From positions 23,684,001 to 23,748,000 of the forward strand of contig NC_079876.1 of the NCBI RefSeq assembly GCF_029227915.1: a stretch of DNA of 64,000 bases, read 5' to 3'. The DNA comes from Hydractinia symbiolongicarpus. Lineage: Eukaryota > Cnidaria > Hydrozoa > Anthoathecata > Hydractiniidae. Numbering within the stretch: the first letter of the stretch is position 1; every line of letters starts with the position of its first letter. The translations under genes and the position numbers were made by a program. The notes under the pieces were generated by a model. The model was not told where the DNA came from, searched no databases, and worked only from the letters and a program-made list of their open reading frames with translations. Shown here one piece after another: positions 47,401-59,902 of the stretch.

Positions 47401-50400
47401 CTTATAAGACTAAAGGTAAATAAGGCAAATATAAATAAAAAATAAAAAACTCTGGGAAATAAAAAGTTATTGTTTTGGATAAAATTTCAGCAATAAATAA
47501 TGGCGTCAAACTGCATGAAACTCAATGCAAAATAGATCCCTTATTTTAATCATAAAATGTTAATAAAGACTTTACCTGATGTTATGGATGCCAAGTTCGT
47601 GCTGGATATTTTTCGGAAAGACCGAATGAACTGTAGCTTCAGAAGTGTGAGTATCAGACATAATAAACACAACTGGACTTCGACCTGTCACGTGATATTG
47701 TCTAAAACAAAGACGAATGGTTATCATTTCTAAAACATCTGTTTCGTTGTCCATAGATAACCGTACGGTGACACACATATAAGATGCTGTAAGGTAACAA
47801 TATCTAATATATAGAATAATTAACGTTAAAATATTACCTTAGTATAGTATGTAGTTTACTGGGATTTCGAAACACGAAATTAGGTAAATCCTAGAATGTT
47901 TAATAAAAGATCTCAATTGTAAAACCTTTTTACAATAAAGTCATGTCCAGAATGAAATAAAGGAACCATATAGAACAAATTTTCGATTTTGAACTTTCTC
48001 AATGGCCGATAAACAAAAAAAGGGTTTAAAATGTTTTAATATTGTAAGCTGCTGACAAAATAGTTATACTCTTGTATATTTAATAATAAAATACTGGTTT
48101 CTCCTATTCTTTGTTGTTTTAATTTTAAGGTTTTCCTCCTTATTAAAATATACAAGGGTATAAAATAATCTGCAGATAAGCACACCTATAGCACCTTTTA
48201 AGATTACATTTTTTTTGACTGCGTACAAACACATCCTTGTAAATACTGAATAAGAAAAAAGGTTTTTGAGACGTCGCTTCGTGGAACCCAGAATTCCCAC
48301 ACACTCTTGATTTTAGCAGGAACCAAAAGAAAAGGAGGTTTGTGAAATGTTTAGTCCATATCCTGAACACATACTTAAATTAATGAAAGAACACTAACAA
48401 CTTTATCCGGAATTTTTAGGAGATTACACAACGTAAAGATTATACCACAACACAGTTAAAGCAATGTAAAGATAAAATGTTAAAAAAATCTGCAAATTAT
48501 TTCCCTTTGTCTAAATCTAAAAATCTTCATTTCTTGCAAATTTACATCCTTGCAAAACAGTAACAAATAATATGCACTATTTACAGGTAGAATTGTAGTT
48601 ATACCTCGATAAGGACGATTTTTTTTTTCAGTTGGATATCACCAACTTCACCAACCATACTCAAACCATTGTAACGGTTAGCTCTGAGTAAAAAATCAGA
48701 AAACTGTTGACATTGTGAGTTTTGCGATGTCAAAAAATCTCTCCAACCTGTGTTTGATTTCTCTATAATAAAAATGATAATAATAAAATTTTAGGAAAGT
48801 TGTTTTCAAACAATATAGAAAAATAAACCAAAGGTAATACAGTGTTTAGCTTTAGTTATCTTTGTCATGCTATCATATATCTCTTCTGCTGATTGGTTTA
48901 TTACTAAGCAGCCTGTAATATGTGACATTTATTTTGTTCTTAGTCATACAAAAAACAGGAAAATATATGTCACTTGTCTGATGAAATCTATTTGTAATTG
49001 GATTATTAGAGGAAAAGAAGGAAGAGATAACTAGTATCTAAATAAAGTATAAAGTTTCAAAATATAATGTTTGGACAGATATTCTTCTAATTAGTTTCAG
49101 CTGATTGAGTTTTTGGTATGTTATTCCATTGTGTAAAACCTTTGTAATATTTATTACCTCGTGTTTACAAAAATTTTGCCTGTCATTTAATATCTTGCAG
49201 GAGATTCCCTGTTTAACAGATTATAACATATTTTCTTTAAGTCTAATCTTTTTTTGGGCAGGAAATTTTAAACAATGAAAAGTAGAATTCATTGATGCTG
49301 GTGTTTAAATTGACTCTTTATTAAAAGTGTGGTGAGAAATTTTAGAAATGGTATGACTGTTAAACCATGTACACTGTCTTCTTTAAAAATGAACAATCAC
49401 TAAACAAATGTAGGCAAGCAGGAATTCGACTTGCTGGGAAAAACTTCTATCTTGGCTATTAGTTTGAGTTTTTAACATCGTTACCTTGGTAATCTTGACC
49501 TACAGGGTTAATCCATTCCTTTATTTCATAATTTAAATATTTAGCCAAAACTTGGACAACAGCAGTTTTTCCAGTCCCTGCTTGTCCAGTCAGCAATAAT
49601 ATACCAATTTCTTCCTATAATAGTTTAAGAAAAGCAGATATATATATAGTTTTTGCTTCAAAATAACTTAAAAGACAATATTTTTCTAACCTGCCGACGT
49701 ATATTTTTAAAATGCTTGTGCAACCACTGCTTTACTTCTTCGACTTTTTTCTTATGCACAGCGAGGTCGTTCTAATTAATGATATAAGCACATAATTAAA
49801 CGTTTATTAAATCCAAAAGATGTCATAACAAACAAACAAAAATCTATACTAATACATTGCAGAAATTTTGTCAAACAAAAAACATGGCATCAACAAAATT
49901 TGACAATGCAAAAATAGCTGACACTGACAACTGTTTTTGATGATGTCATAAATCGCAGTAATACACATACAATCCTTTGTTGAAAGCAGATTAAGTTTTT
50001 TTTTACTATGTAAGAGTAAAATGTCTATACTGGCATGAAAAAAGTGATAGGAATTCCATAGTTTTTTCGCAGTTTGCCTTTATTGTATGTGTTTGTGGAA
50101 GACAGCAGTCAAAATATACTGAAGGAACTGATTTTGTTGCTTTAGTTTTTATATCCTTCTTTTGTTGTTGTTGTTTAACTGAGGGAGTGCAATATGCAAT
50201 ATATACTGAAAAATATTTTTTGTACTAGATTTCTCACATTGCAAAGGATTCGTAAGATTTTATGAGGATATCAAATTTGCAATATGCTGAAAGAACTTTA
50301 TTGTTAAATTAGAATTTACAAACCATTCTTTTTTTTACATTTCAGATTCCTTTTTTGGTAGAGGGCAGTATGCAATAAATAATTGAAATTTGTAATTTTT

Positions 50401-53400
50401 TTATTCTATTCTATCCGCGTTCCAAATTTTACATCGAATTAAAGAAAAATCAGTTGATTTTTCCACGGTTATACAGTTAACCTGTCTCTTCAACCGTTTG
50501 TCAAAAGCATATAATCCTATACATTTTCTTAATATGCGTTACATCATTAAAATAAAATGATGATTTTTACTTCTGCCTAACTAGATTTTCCCATGGTATT
50601 ACCGACTAGTGTGTATTAATCCAACTACATTGCATGCAATAGCAATGGTTGTAAAAAAACATTTTGGTTTTTTTTAGAGAGGTCCAGGTGACAGAATTTC
50701 CAATATTTGGAGTGATTACTTGATTATACACAAAAGATAGTTTGATAAGATTCTATTTTATTTGCATTTGTCACCGACTTTTTTTATTTTTTAAATATTA
50801 TGTCTATATCAGATAATGAGTCTTGACAATAACTGCTCAACATTCTCAATTGCTTTGTGATTGAACCCGTAAAAAAGTGAATGAAGTGTTTCCAATCACC
50901 ACCGAATAACATTATTAACAAAATGTACCTCAGTAACAGGCTTGTAAACTTCAATCCATGGAGTAAATTCTTCACTGTCTAAAGAAATAAAAAATTAGTT
51001 CAGAACTTGTGCATGTTTTGAATACAAAACACAAATAATTGAGGCTTCAAGTCAAGCTTTAAAATCACGGATAAAAGCACATGACATTATTTGCTTCGTA
51101 CAACTATATAATATACATCTGAATGATGTGTAAAATATAACGCTTTCCATGTATAGCTACTAAGCAAAACAGTGAATTGAGATACAATTTAAACAATGAT
51201 GTTCAAAATGTGTAAGGTGTGAAAGTGTAAGAACGAGTGTTCAGTATTAAATTACAATCATATGCAGTAAGTATATACTTGCCAAAATATCTATACTTCA
51301 CAGAAGTGTACTGTTTTTTTGAAAAAAAAATATTATGAAGCACAAATAGTGGTTTTAAAGAGGCTGGCAAAAAATTATTTCTGTAGAACATGCATTTTTA
51401 CATAAGTTAGCACAACGTCTTTTTGTGTTATTTTTAGACAAGAACTATTGTCACTTTTTTTAATGAACAGAAAGGGTGCCTGTGAAGTGTGACAAATTTA
51501 TTTTTTGCTAGCTAATTAAAAGGAATTACTTTTTTTACCCTTTTTATTGCTTGTTGGAGTTAGAGATGACGTCTTTGTAGTGGCTTGAGTGTTTACATGT
51601 GTCTTCTTTTGGTTTGACACATCTGCCTGCCCTCCAAATGAAGATGATATCCACTCAGATTTCCTCTAAAAGAGAAGAGTGAAACTGCATCACATATTTC
51701 ACATTTTAAAATTAATCAATGATTGGAATTGACTTTTAAACTCTAACAAAGTAACCATGTTAATTGTCGGATAATTACTTTTAAGGTGTCTCTGGGCACA
51801 AATAGTTGCACTTGTTTTTGAACTATGGTGAGGAGTTATGCAGTAAATAAGTTTTTAATTTCATGACTATAATACAGAAGGAGCATAAATGCTGACCTGT
51901 CTATTATAATAATACAGAGACTGTGTCTGTTTGTAACAGGCAAAGTGGATGTGTTCATTTTCCTTTGATGTCGCCGAAAAACTTATGTCTAATATGTTAA
52001 ATTATCTGACGTTACGGCGCAACGTCAATAACACTACTTTAATGTCAATATCCTATATTAAATTAATGAAGCCGTTACAGTGCACTTAAAACTTTGAGGT
52101 CAAATAACTTGGAAACAAGGTGGTGACGTCAATAATTTTTCACCGTGTGGGTAACTAGGGACCACCTAGGACAAATTTGGGTAACTTTCCTAAACCTGGG
52201 TCACCGAATCCGTTTCGGAATGGACAGGTTGATGACGTCATCAAAAACCTTTAAACCTTAATATCTCTGCAACCGTTTATCAAAAGTACATGATCCTATA
52301 CATTTTCTTGATCAGCGTTTCAAGACCTATACGATGAATGCAATTTTTTTTAAAACTTTTGGTAGGGACTTTGCTGACGTCAGAAAATTTTTTAAACCCT
52401 TATATCTCCTTAGGCGTTTGTCAAAAACACACGTTACTATAATTATTATGATCAGTGTTTCAACCTCTACACATTACAGACAACAAATGACTAAATTTCA
52501 CCAATTTTCTTTTTGTATATGTGCATATACTGACGTCAGCAAAAAATCTAAAACAACCTATTTTTCCATTGTTCTTCTGCCTTAGTGGATTTTTTCCATG
52601 GGCTTTATTGACTAGTTTGTACAATATTATTTCAGGGGCAACAGTGTGTTAGTAGTGATGTGCTAGTAATGTATATCCCAGTCGTTATTTGTTTCACTAT
52701 AAAGGCTGGGAGTGGGAGTGAATTGAAACGCTTCGCAATCTGTTGTGAAAATTACTTCACAGTCTCTACAATCTAACATTGAAGATCATGTTTGCAATTC
52801 TCATGATGTTGTGCATTTTTATTAAACAAAAAAAATAGTTATTACAAGTGGCTCTCAAAGATAGATTAATTTTCAAAACTATAATATATGTTGAATCTTT
52901 ATTACACCATAATGGTACACCGTATGAGGTGTAATTTCTTTCTTTGTTAGAAAGGCAATGTCTAAGTAGAAACAAAGCTTTTTATTTGTGCCTTAACAAA
53001 ATAAGGCAATGTATAAATTTTGAGGTGAACTTTCTAATCGTTTATTAACAAAATACAGGAATGTTTGAGCTTCAAAAAAAGTTATTAAACAGTTTCTTAA
53101 TAAAATACAGTGATGCTAAGCTTCTAGAGAAAGCTTTTTAATACTTTCTTAGCACAATATGATGATGTTTAAGCTTTGAAAGAAAGATTTTTAATTGTTT
53201 CCTAATAAAAAACAATGATGTTTAAGCTTCGTAAGAAAACAATCATTACTTTACAAAATATGGCAATAAGCTTTGACAAAGAGCTTTAAAATCGTTTCTT
53301 ATCAAAATATGGCAAGGTTTAAGAAGAGGAAAATTATCCACTATTTTTAATAAAATATGCATTATCATGATGCACACACACTATTATACTCATTATTGTT

Positions 53401-53713
53401 TAACGTGAACATCGTGATCTAAAATGAACATAATGATCATGATGCAAACGCAAATTTTTTATCATTGCTGTCAAACATAATGTTAGGTCACGAAGTCAGT
53501 ACTGTATTTTATTATATTTTTTTCAATTTGACTTGTTACAATCATACAAGCATAGTTTGGTATAGAATCTGGTTATGGAGAGACTTCTTAAAAAGAGGAC
53601 TGCAATCTGTTTCAAAAAATAATTTATGTGAATTAAAACAAATATTTAGGAGACAATTATAGAGTCCTAACAAGTAAATATTATACCTTACTACTGAGAG
53701 TAGATTTCCTCAT
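41408..53713 (-). CDS. RAD17: RAD17 checkpoint clamp loader, 21 exons
   Basis: RAD17 joins RFC2-5 to load the 9-1-1 clamp on damaged DNA and so activates ATR signalling in the nucleus. Exons, 5' to 3': 53713-53687, 51665-51539, 50978-50929, 49771-49691, 49614-49485, 48762-48605, 47890-47838, 47701-47576, 46976-46907, 46751-46646, 46349-46290, 45798-45670, 45338-45244, 45057-44969, 44278-44186, 43700-43647, 43177-43031, 42351-42312, 41886-41836, 41707-41650, 41564-41408. Motifs: SEWISSSFGG near the N terminus, VYKPVT, NDLAVHKKKVEEV, Walker A GQAGTGKT (about 105-112), EWINPV, Walker B-like KIVLIEDLPN (about 184-193), IMSD, GDIRSCINSLQF, FLFRALGKILY, LYLHQNYPEFF, WRPLHKPQWF, and the acidic tail ESDENLIEDFED. 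Length is about 633 aa (human about 670-681). Oddities: an A10 run in exon 13 puts the frame out by one base, and the exon 19 end is ambiguous. Confidence 0.93.
50450..50625. repeat. Partial copy of the element at 51899-52630
   Basis: CAACCGTTTGTCAAAAGCAT, CCTATACATTTTCTTAAT, CTTCTGCCTAACTAGATTTT and ACCGACTAGTGTGTA match, with changes, the end of the larger repeat at 51899-52630. It is non-coding and lies in RAD17 intron 3. Confidence 0.6.
51899..52630. mobile_element. Non-autonomous element with tandem TGACGTCA-headed units
   Basis: It begins near TCTATTATAATAATACAGAG. Inside, three successive segments start at about 52231, 52373 and 52530 with TGACGTCA or TGACGTCAG and then share TTTAAACC, ATATCTC, CGTTTATCAAAA and GATCAGCGTTTCAA words. 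It ends near GACTAGTTTGTAC. A partial copy is at 50450-50625. No coding capacity; it lies in RAD17 intron 1. Confidence 0.6.
52965..53340. repeat. Degenerate tandem repeat, unit about 60 bp
   Basis: The motif TTTCTTAATAAAATA-CAGTGATG-TTTAAGCTTC-AAAGAAAGCTT recurs roughly every 55-65 bp, six to seven times, with many changes (for example near 53035, 53095, 53150, 53205, 53270). It is an old, decayed minisatellite in RAD17 intron 1. Confidence 0.7.
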
Positions 53714-53837
53714 TCTGGAGTTAAAATATAAATAATTTTCAACCTAAAATAAGCTAAAACAGCAGGCATACACTAAAAAACATCTTATTAAGTCCTTAGA
53801 TAGATTAATGTGCATATTGGCTAGCCTCTCACAAATA

Positions 53838-53990
53838 TCGAGGGATATACCCTGTCTATTATTTCCAGGAGGGGCCATGGCTTACACGGGGAGTCCTAAA
53901 TTTATGCTCATTTTGAGCTATGCAGACCCAATCAGCATCCGCGCTCTACCAGACAACATCCTACAACATCTAACAGCCCACCACCACTCC
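53838..53990. repeat. Dispersed repeat family, copy 2
   Basis: It shares TATCGAGGGATATACC, CCAGGAGGGGCCATGGCTTA and CTACCAGACAAC with the copy at 30898, and the middle part AGACCCAAT...CGCTCTACCAGACAAC with the copy at 57335. It lies just upstream of RAD17. The short open frame across it is accidental. Confidence 0.7.
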
Positions 53991-54562
53991 CCTAACACCT
54001 TCAGCACTATTATTCACTATTTTGGCCTTCACAATGGGTCTTTAAAGCAGGAAATTTACAGAAGCCGAATCTCACTTGAACACTTAGATCAGAGCTAAAT
54101 TATTATTTTAATTAAACTTCATTTTAATTGTCTGATTTTGTAAAAAAGTTTGGCTACTATAATATATATTAGAGGCACAGTTGTAATTAGTGTAGCTAGC
54201 TAACTATAAACTTGAAAATTTGCATGTACCAATAAATTTTGGTGCTGAATTTAAATATGTTGGTCATTTTTGTTGAAAATGATCAGAAAAATTCAAGCAT
54301 GTTAACCCGGATCCGAGAATACACCAGGATTTCGCACACTCTTCTCTGCAAACTACCTGAACACCAAACTAATCATTACTTTCGTTTTCACAATCCCGCA
54401 TTACCACAAATCTTCTTTGGTTTTTTTGTTAGCATTTTTCGGTAAGTCGTCCACGTATTACTTCCTGAATATAAAGGAGATATAGTATTCAACATGTGTT
54501 AGACCTATGTACGTTCCCAAGCCTTGTGGAGATAATGATGTGCTATTCTCCATAAAGCACAA

Positions 54563-55170
54563 GTGTAGTAGCCTGTAGTAGAGCGTAGTAGAATGTATTT
54601 CTCTGTAGTAAAGCGTATTTCTCTGTAGTAGAGTGTAGTAGCCTGTAGTAGCTTGTAGTAGAGTGTAGTAGCGTGTAGTAGAGCGTAGTAGAATGTATTT
54701 CTCTGTAGTAAAGCGTATTTCTCTGTAGTAGAGTGTAGTAGCGTGTAGTAGAGCGTAGTAGCGTGTAGTAGAGCGTAGTAGAATGTATTTCTCTGTAGTA
54801 AAGCGTATTTCTCTGTAGTAGAGTGTAGTAGCCTGTAGTAGCTTGTAGTAGAGTGTAGTAGCGTGTAGTAGAGCGTAGTAGAATGTATTTCTCTGTAGTA
54901 AAGCGTATTTTTCTGTAGTAGAGTGTAGTAGCCTGTAGTAGCTTGTAGTAGAGTGTAGTAGCGTGTAGTAGAGCGTAGTAGAATGTATTTCTCTGTAGTA
55001 AAGCGTATTTCTCTGTAGTAGAGTGTAGTAGCGTGTAGTAGAGCGTAGTAGCGTGTAGTAGAGCGTAGTAGAATGTATTTCTCTGTAGTAAAGCGTATTT
55101 CTCTGTAGTAGATTGTATTAACCTGTAGTAGCTTGTAGTAGAGTGTAGTAGCGTGTAGTAGAGCGTATTA
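54563..55170. repeat. 10-bp-phased minisatellite with 90/100-bp higher-order unit
   Basis: About 61 contiguous 10-mers of the form NNNTGTAGTA (types GAGTGTAGTA, GCCTGTAGTA, GCTTGTAGTA, GCGTGTAGTA, GAGCGTAGTA, CTCTGTAGTA) or the variants GAATGTATTT and AAGCGTATTT, with no slip in the 10-bp register. The 10-mer GAATGTATTT marks a higher-order unit: it starts at 54591, 54691, 54781, 54881, 54981 and 55071, spacings 100, 90, 100, 100 and 90. The minus strand is open for over 200 codons because the unit has no stop in that frame; the product is a Thr/Leu/Tyr/His-rich repeat without a known counterpart. Confidence 0.97.
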
Positions 55171-55199
55171 CAAGAATAATTTTCAAGATGGGAACTAAA

Positions 55200-55409
55200 G
55201 CGCAGAAACGGAATCAAATGAGAATTTTATAAGTGCATATTCGAACACTTCTTCCACACGCAATTCTCGTAAAAGAGTATTATATACCCCAAGTTCTGTT
55301 CTTCTACCGAGCCATCTACCCAAGTAGATCTATTTCTTCTGCGTTTTCTTCTTTTTGAAAGAATGGCAATTATAACAACTGCTGCAGCACATTCCTCTTC
55401 AGAGTCCAT
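55200..55409 (-). pseudogene. Harbinger (HARBI1-like) transposase N-terminal scrap
   Basis: The frame MDSEEECAAAVVII...KRRKRRRNRSTWV...LGYIILF has the layout of Harbinger transposase N termini: an acidic start, an Arg/Lys-rich stretch followed by W, then a LGxYxTL-like helix. It breaks off after about 60 codons, where the 10-bp minisatellite begins. The assignment rests on pattern only. Confidence 0.5.
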
Positions 55410-55439
55410 AGTGTAAAGAACTTTTATTTACAAATTCTA

Positions 55440-55529
55440 TCATTTTAAAATGACTCGTGTATTAAGGTGTTCCATCATTTTAAAATGACGAAAAACACCA
55501 GTCATTTTAAAATGATCATTTTAAACTGA
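55440..55529. repeat. Four copies of the palindrome TCATTTTAAAATGA
   Basis: Perfect 14-bp palindromes at 55440-55453, 55475-55488 and 55502-55515, with a degenerate fourth copy directly adjoining at 55516-55529. They lie immediately upstream (minus-strand sense) of the Harbinger-like scrap and could be remains of its terminal or subterminal repeats. Confidence 0.85.
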
Positions 55530-57334
55530 CCGTGTATTTCAGCCTTTATAGAACGAACGTAATCGGGGCCGACCGCTTTATTATTATTCGTCATCACTTC
55601 TGACAAGCAAATAGCCCTGGTGGCAAAGTTCTTGTTGTTCTCAAATGAAACGAAATTTCGTGGCAACTACTAAATTTTGGGATTCGCAAGTTTAATAACT
55701 TTTCACCAAACTTAATTCCCGCAAAAAGAATAATTTAGGTTCCGCGAAATTTAGTTGCTTCAAAGTATATTATGTTAAAATATATTTACTACAAGAGTAC
55801 TTTATACTAAGAATTACGTCGAAACTTATTTCTTTCGCCATGTCTAGTTTTTAGGGGTCTTCTATCTTCCAGAGAATGTTTAATTTATTCACAAAAGTTC
55901 GAAGTAAATGCCAATCACAGCCTTTCTGGCCAGCATCAGCGTTCATAAACCGGTCACCACGACATAACCAGTGCAAAAAAAAAACATAATCGGACCATGC
56001 GTACATAATCCGGCTGTCCCGGCTGTAAATAGGCCGTTTTCACAATCTGGGCAGAACAACACAATGAAGAATTTTCCCGAATCTTCCAGTTCCTTCAAAA
56101 AGAAACTTTATTTGTGATTATACATAAAATAAAGTAAGTTTCTGGACTTATATATATACTGCAGTGGTTAAAAATAAAGTTTAGATACAAGAATTGCGTG
56201 GTTGGTTTTGTTGTATTTGCGTAATTGGAGTTGTTTTTAGCTTTATCTGCAACCATAGCCAGCTACAATTCCTGACAAAAAATATTACTAAAAATGAAAG
56301 AATATATATATTTTCTCTTTCTCCCTCAATCAGATCAGTTCAGTCAATGTATAATGGCCATGCTGGTTTGGTTTCGAAACAAATGCTCATTCTTTTAGCT
56401 CATTTCACCTCAGTTGGTGTTTTAACAATTCGGATGCTCTCTTTTTGACTCAGTGTCTGCAAATTTTATTTATTTACTTGATTATTTGACACATTTTAAT
56501 ATATATAGTCACACATTCACACTTACGATCAACTATGCCATTCTCCTTCACAGTGACTTATCCTGATACGTGCCTACTTGCTTACTCATCACTCGTCTTT
56601 ATCCAAGAGTGCTGCACTTACTAACTATGCCTCTTCGAAACAAAATTTTTATAGTATTTTTAGCTTTTACTTTCATTTATTTTTGTACAGGTCCTGCATT
56701 GATACCAGATATGTATATATTCTGACATAGTCAACCTGTGTAAATATGAATAATAATAATAATAAAAAAAAAACTAGCTAGCTAGCTTGCCAGAGAGGAC
56801 TCAAGTTTAGCTAGCTAGCTAGAGGTAGCAAGAAATAAGAAGTAATATATTAGTAGCTATTCTGGTATATATATTGGCTATCTTCTAGCAGCAACACTGA
56901 TGATTGTAGTGAAGGTAAACACTGTCAAAGAATATAGCGTTTGGCAATATTATGTCTCAGGGATTGTTAGCATTTATAGCTATTTTCCTGGTGCTGGTTC
57001 GAAATGTCACATGGTATAACTTTCGGTTGAGGAAAAACACAAGCATTTCACGGTCAAAGTCTCAAACTGTCACAAAAGAAGCTTTGAATAAACAAGAACT
57101 GCAAGTATCTGAATTAAACTAAAGCTAAATTAGAAAAAACTCACCTAAAACTTCACAATATGACAGATTTAAAGTTAGAAAAGAAAGATTCTACAAAAAA
57201 TCCAGCCTATTTATAAAGAGGTGACTGTGTGTTTTCCCTTAAATCATAATGGCTACCCTGAAAAATTTGGACATGCAATTGGTTTATGTGACAATTTCTG
57301 ACCAAAAATAGCTAGAAGAGTATTTAATGCTCAT
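55530..57334. other. Intergenic, no gene recognised
   Basis: AT-rich. Contains AGCTAGCT runs in both orientations near 56776-56822 and otherwise nothing identifiable. Confidence 0.45.
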
Positions 57335-57487
57335 TTAGAAGTACACAGACCCAATTAGGATTTGCGCTCTACCAGACAACCCCCTACAAAATCCAACAGC
57401 CCACACAGTGTGCCATCTTCCCAATTTCCCTCATATGGCTTGGGTTAACCCTGGGCTGTGGTAACTTTCATTCGCCCATATTGAATC
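57335..57487. repeat. Dispersed repeat family, copy 3
   Basis: AGACCCAATTAGGATTTGCG, CTCTACCAGACAACCCCCTA, CACACAGTGTGCCATCTTCC and CGCCCATATTGAATC match the second half of the copy at 30898-31113 and the middle of the copy at 53838-53990. It is non-coding. A CTCCTTAA-rich low-complexity stretch follows at 57590-57980. Confidence 0.75.
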
Positions 57488-58918
57488 ATCTGTCTTTCAC
57501 TGTTTGTTTTTATCCTTCTAAACTTAAAAATGCAAAAGTGATCCTCATCAGGTTGACCACTTATTCTTAAATTCCTTAAATAACCTTAGAAAAAGAAAAT
57601 CTCCTTAAAAGTACTTAAATATACTTAAAATAATATACTTATACTTTGGCTATTCTCCTTAATTTCTCCTTTTTTCTTAATTTTTCTAATCATAATTTTT
57701 TTGAAATGTGTTCATGGATTGTTCATCACCAGTGAAATAAGACATATTTCTCTGTTACCTGAAATCCTATATTTTCTTTCTTTCAGGACATAATTTATAT
57801 GTGTATTTGTATATTATGTATAATTTTCTTATAGAACTTAGCATGTAACATTGAAGATAGAGAACTAAAATTGGTTTTCCCCTTAATTATCCTTATTTTT
57901 TTAATTTTTTTATTCTCGTTTACATCAAAATATTCTTAAAAATGTCAATTTTTCTCCTTAATATCCTTACTTTGTTCTCAATTTATTAGTGGTCGACCTG
58001 CTCATTTTCAAAAAAGATTTCTATTTCTGACCCTCTGTTTTAACCTTTTGGGTTTAAAATCACTTCGTTTTCATGTCTTGTTAAAGCACAGAATAAAGTG
58101 CAATCTCTATCTCTCTTTCATTTTAAAGTTATAAGTAAAAGCACATCAGAGTTAAAATCAATCCTGATCAAACATTCGATAAGTAGCTATTGATATCACT
58201 GCATTTCTAAATTGCGCCTTACCCCACCATGTGATACTAAAATAGTCCTGTGCTTTTTCATTCCTTTGTCTGTGTCAGTCTAGGGTATTGTCCTTGTGCT
58301 TGTCTTTTTGTTGTTTTTTATCTGATGATTAGCCCATCTTATTTGTAAAAATTTCCCATATCCCAGGGTGGATTTAGTACAAAAAATTAAATAAAAGTAT
58401 TCCCTCAATAAGGTATTGAAAATAGAGTTACAGAGAGATATTATGTTCAAATTGAGTTTGGAAAAAGTTCCACTACAAAATTAATTATCTTGGGAAATGA
58501 AAGTTGTCCTAAAATGGAAAGTGCATCCAACCCCAGTGTCAGGAGATGTTCTTGTGTTAAGTTTCTGACTTGATAAAAGACAACAATTTTTCACTTTTTC
58601 CCAAAAATGTAAAGTAAAGTTAATTCTACTCTCCCCTAAATAGTATAAAATTAGCAGTGTCATGAAAATATTTTTTTTATTTGACAAATACATCTGCATA
58701 ATACTAAATCGTACAATTTTCAAGACTCACACTAAACCTATACTATTTGATACTTTTGTCTTCCTTTAGATTATAATGTATTCATAATGTTAATTTTATT
58801 TTGCAGGAAATATAAATAATGTGTGTGCAAATTTAACACATGCTTGGTTTAGATTCACAGATGAGAAAAAATCACACTTTAACAGTGTCAATGAACAGGA
58901 TATGAAGTTGTGGATTAA

Positions 58919-59902
58919 ATGTTCCTAAAGCGATTGGCATCCAAAGCTCATGACTATAAATACAGATTTGTACCATGGATTTTAGTTAATTGGAAAAAAA
59001 GGTATTACTGAATTCATATGTAGGCTAATCTATAAAAAGATTTCTTAAAATCACGTTACAAGCATTTTTAATTGTTTTTATAGATCAGTGAAAGAGATCA
59101 GTTTACAGGAAAATGATTCTTTCTTAAATCAAGCCCCAAATCACATATCTACACTACTTCATTTTTTTGAAAAACTTAATACTTCAAATGTATTTCCAGA
59201 GGAGACCATGATGAGAGAATTGGGCTTTTGCATTAAAAGACAGAGAAGTAGCCTGATAAATGCTGGATCAGGTGTTATTGTGGCAAGTGGAAGAATAAAA
59301 CAGGATACTATTGTTGCTTTATACCCTGGTTGGTATAGATGTTTTACACCTTATGTTTGCGTTTGTAAAATACACTTGTACTGTTTTCTGATATCACTTT
59401 GTGGCACAAGATGACAAGAATGCTGATTGGAATTCAAAACTTACCACGAGTGACATTATGATTTTTAAAGGAATATGTGCAATATGTACATAATTTTCAT
59501 GCTTTATGTTTTGCTTTTGCATGGTTACTGATAAAATAAATTTACCACATCCTTTCTTTATGGACATGTATCTTTTTTTTAAACATGCTTTGCCTACCAC
59601 TAACATAAAACCTTTTTTTTCTATATATATATTCTTTCTTTCTTATTTTCCTTTTTGTTGATCATAGCTTCTCTGAAAAGCAATCTTTATTTTCAACATG
59701 TGTCAATCATTAAAAGTACTTTTATTTTGCTTTACAGCATTACTTGTCTAAATTTTACTTTTGATATTTTAATTTTAGGAACTGTGTATTACCCTATGGA
59801 ACCAATATTTTTTCAATCTCTTGGAAATCCTTTTATATTAAAATGTATCGATGGAATTTTAATTGATGGGAATAACAAAGGCATTAGCAAACGAATTTAC
59901 AG
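58919..59902 (+). CDS. SETD9: SETD9 SET-domain protein, first three exons (partial)
   Basis: SETD9 is a poorly characterised SET-domain protein, presumed lysine methyltransferase. Exons: 58919-59001, 59084-59328, 59779-59902, phases 0, 2, 1, leaving phase 2 open. Exon 1 reads MFLKRLASKAHDYKYRFVPW, close to the conserved YKYRFVPWI N terminus of the family. Exon 2 has LGFCIKRQRSSLINAGSGV and ALYPG. Exon 3 has TVYYPMEPIFFQSLGNPF, CIDGILIDGNNKGISK and YR, all strongly SETD9-like. About half of the roughly 300-residue protein is present; the expected RDR-type and NHS-like catalytic SET exons were not found up to 64000, so the gene continues past the window. A pyrimidine tract ending TTTTGCAG at about 58797-58805 could precede a 5' untranslated exon. 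Confidence 0.9.

Noticed and set aside
53808-54098. 96-codon plus-strand frame
   Set aside because: It crosses a dispersed repeat also found at 30898 and 57335 where the frame is not kept.
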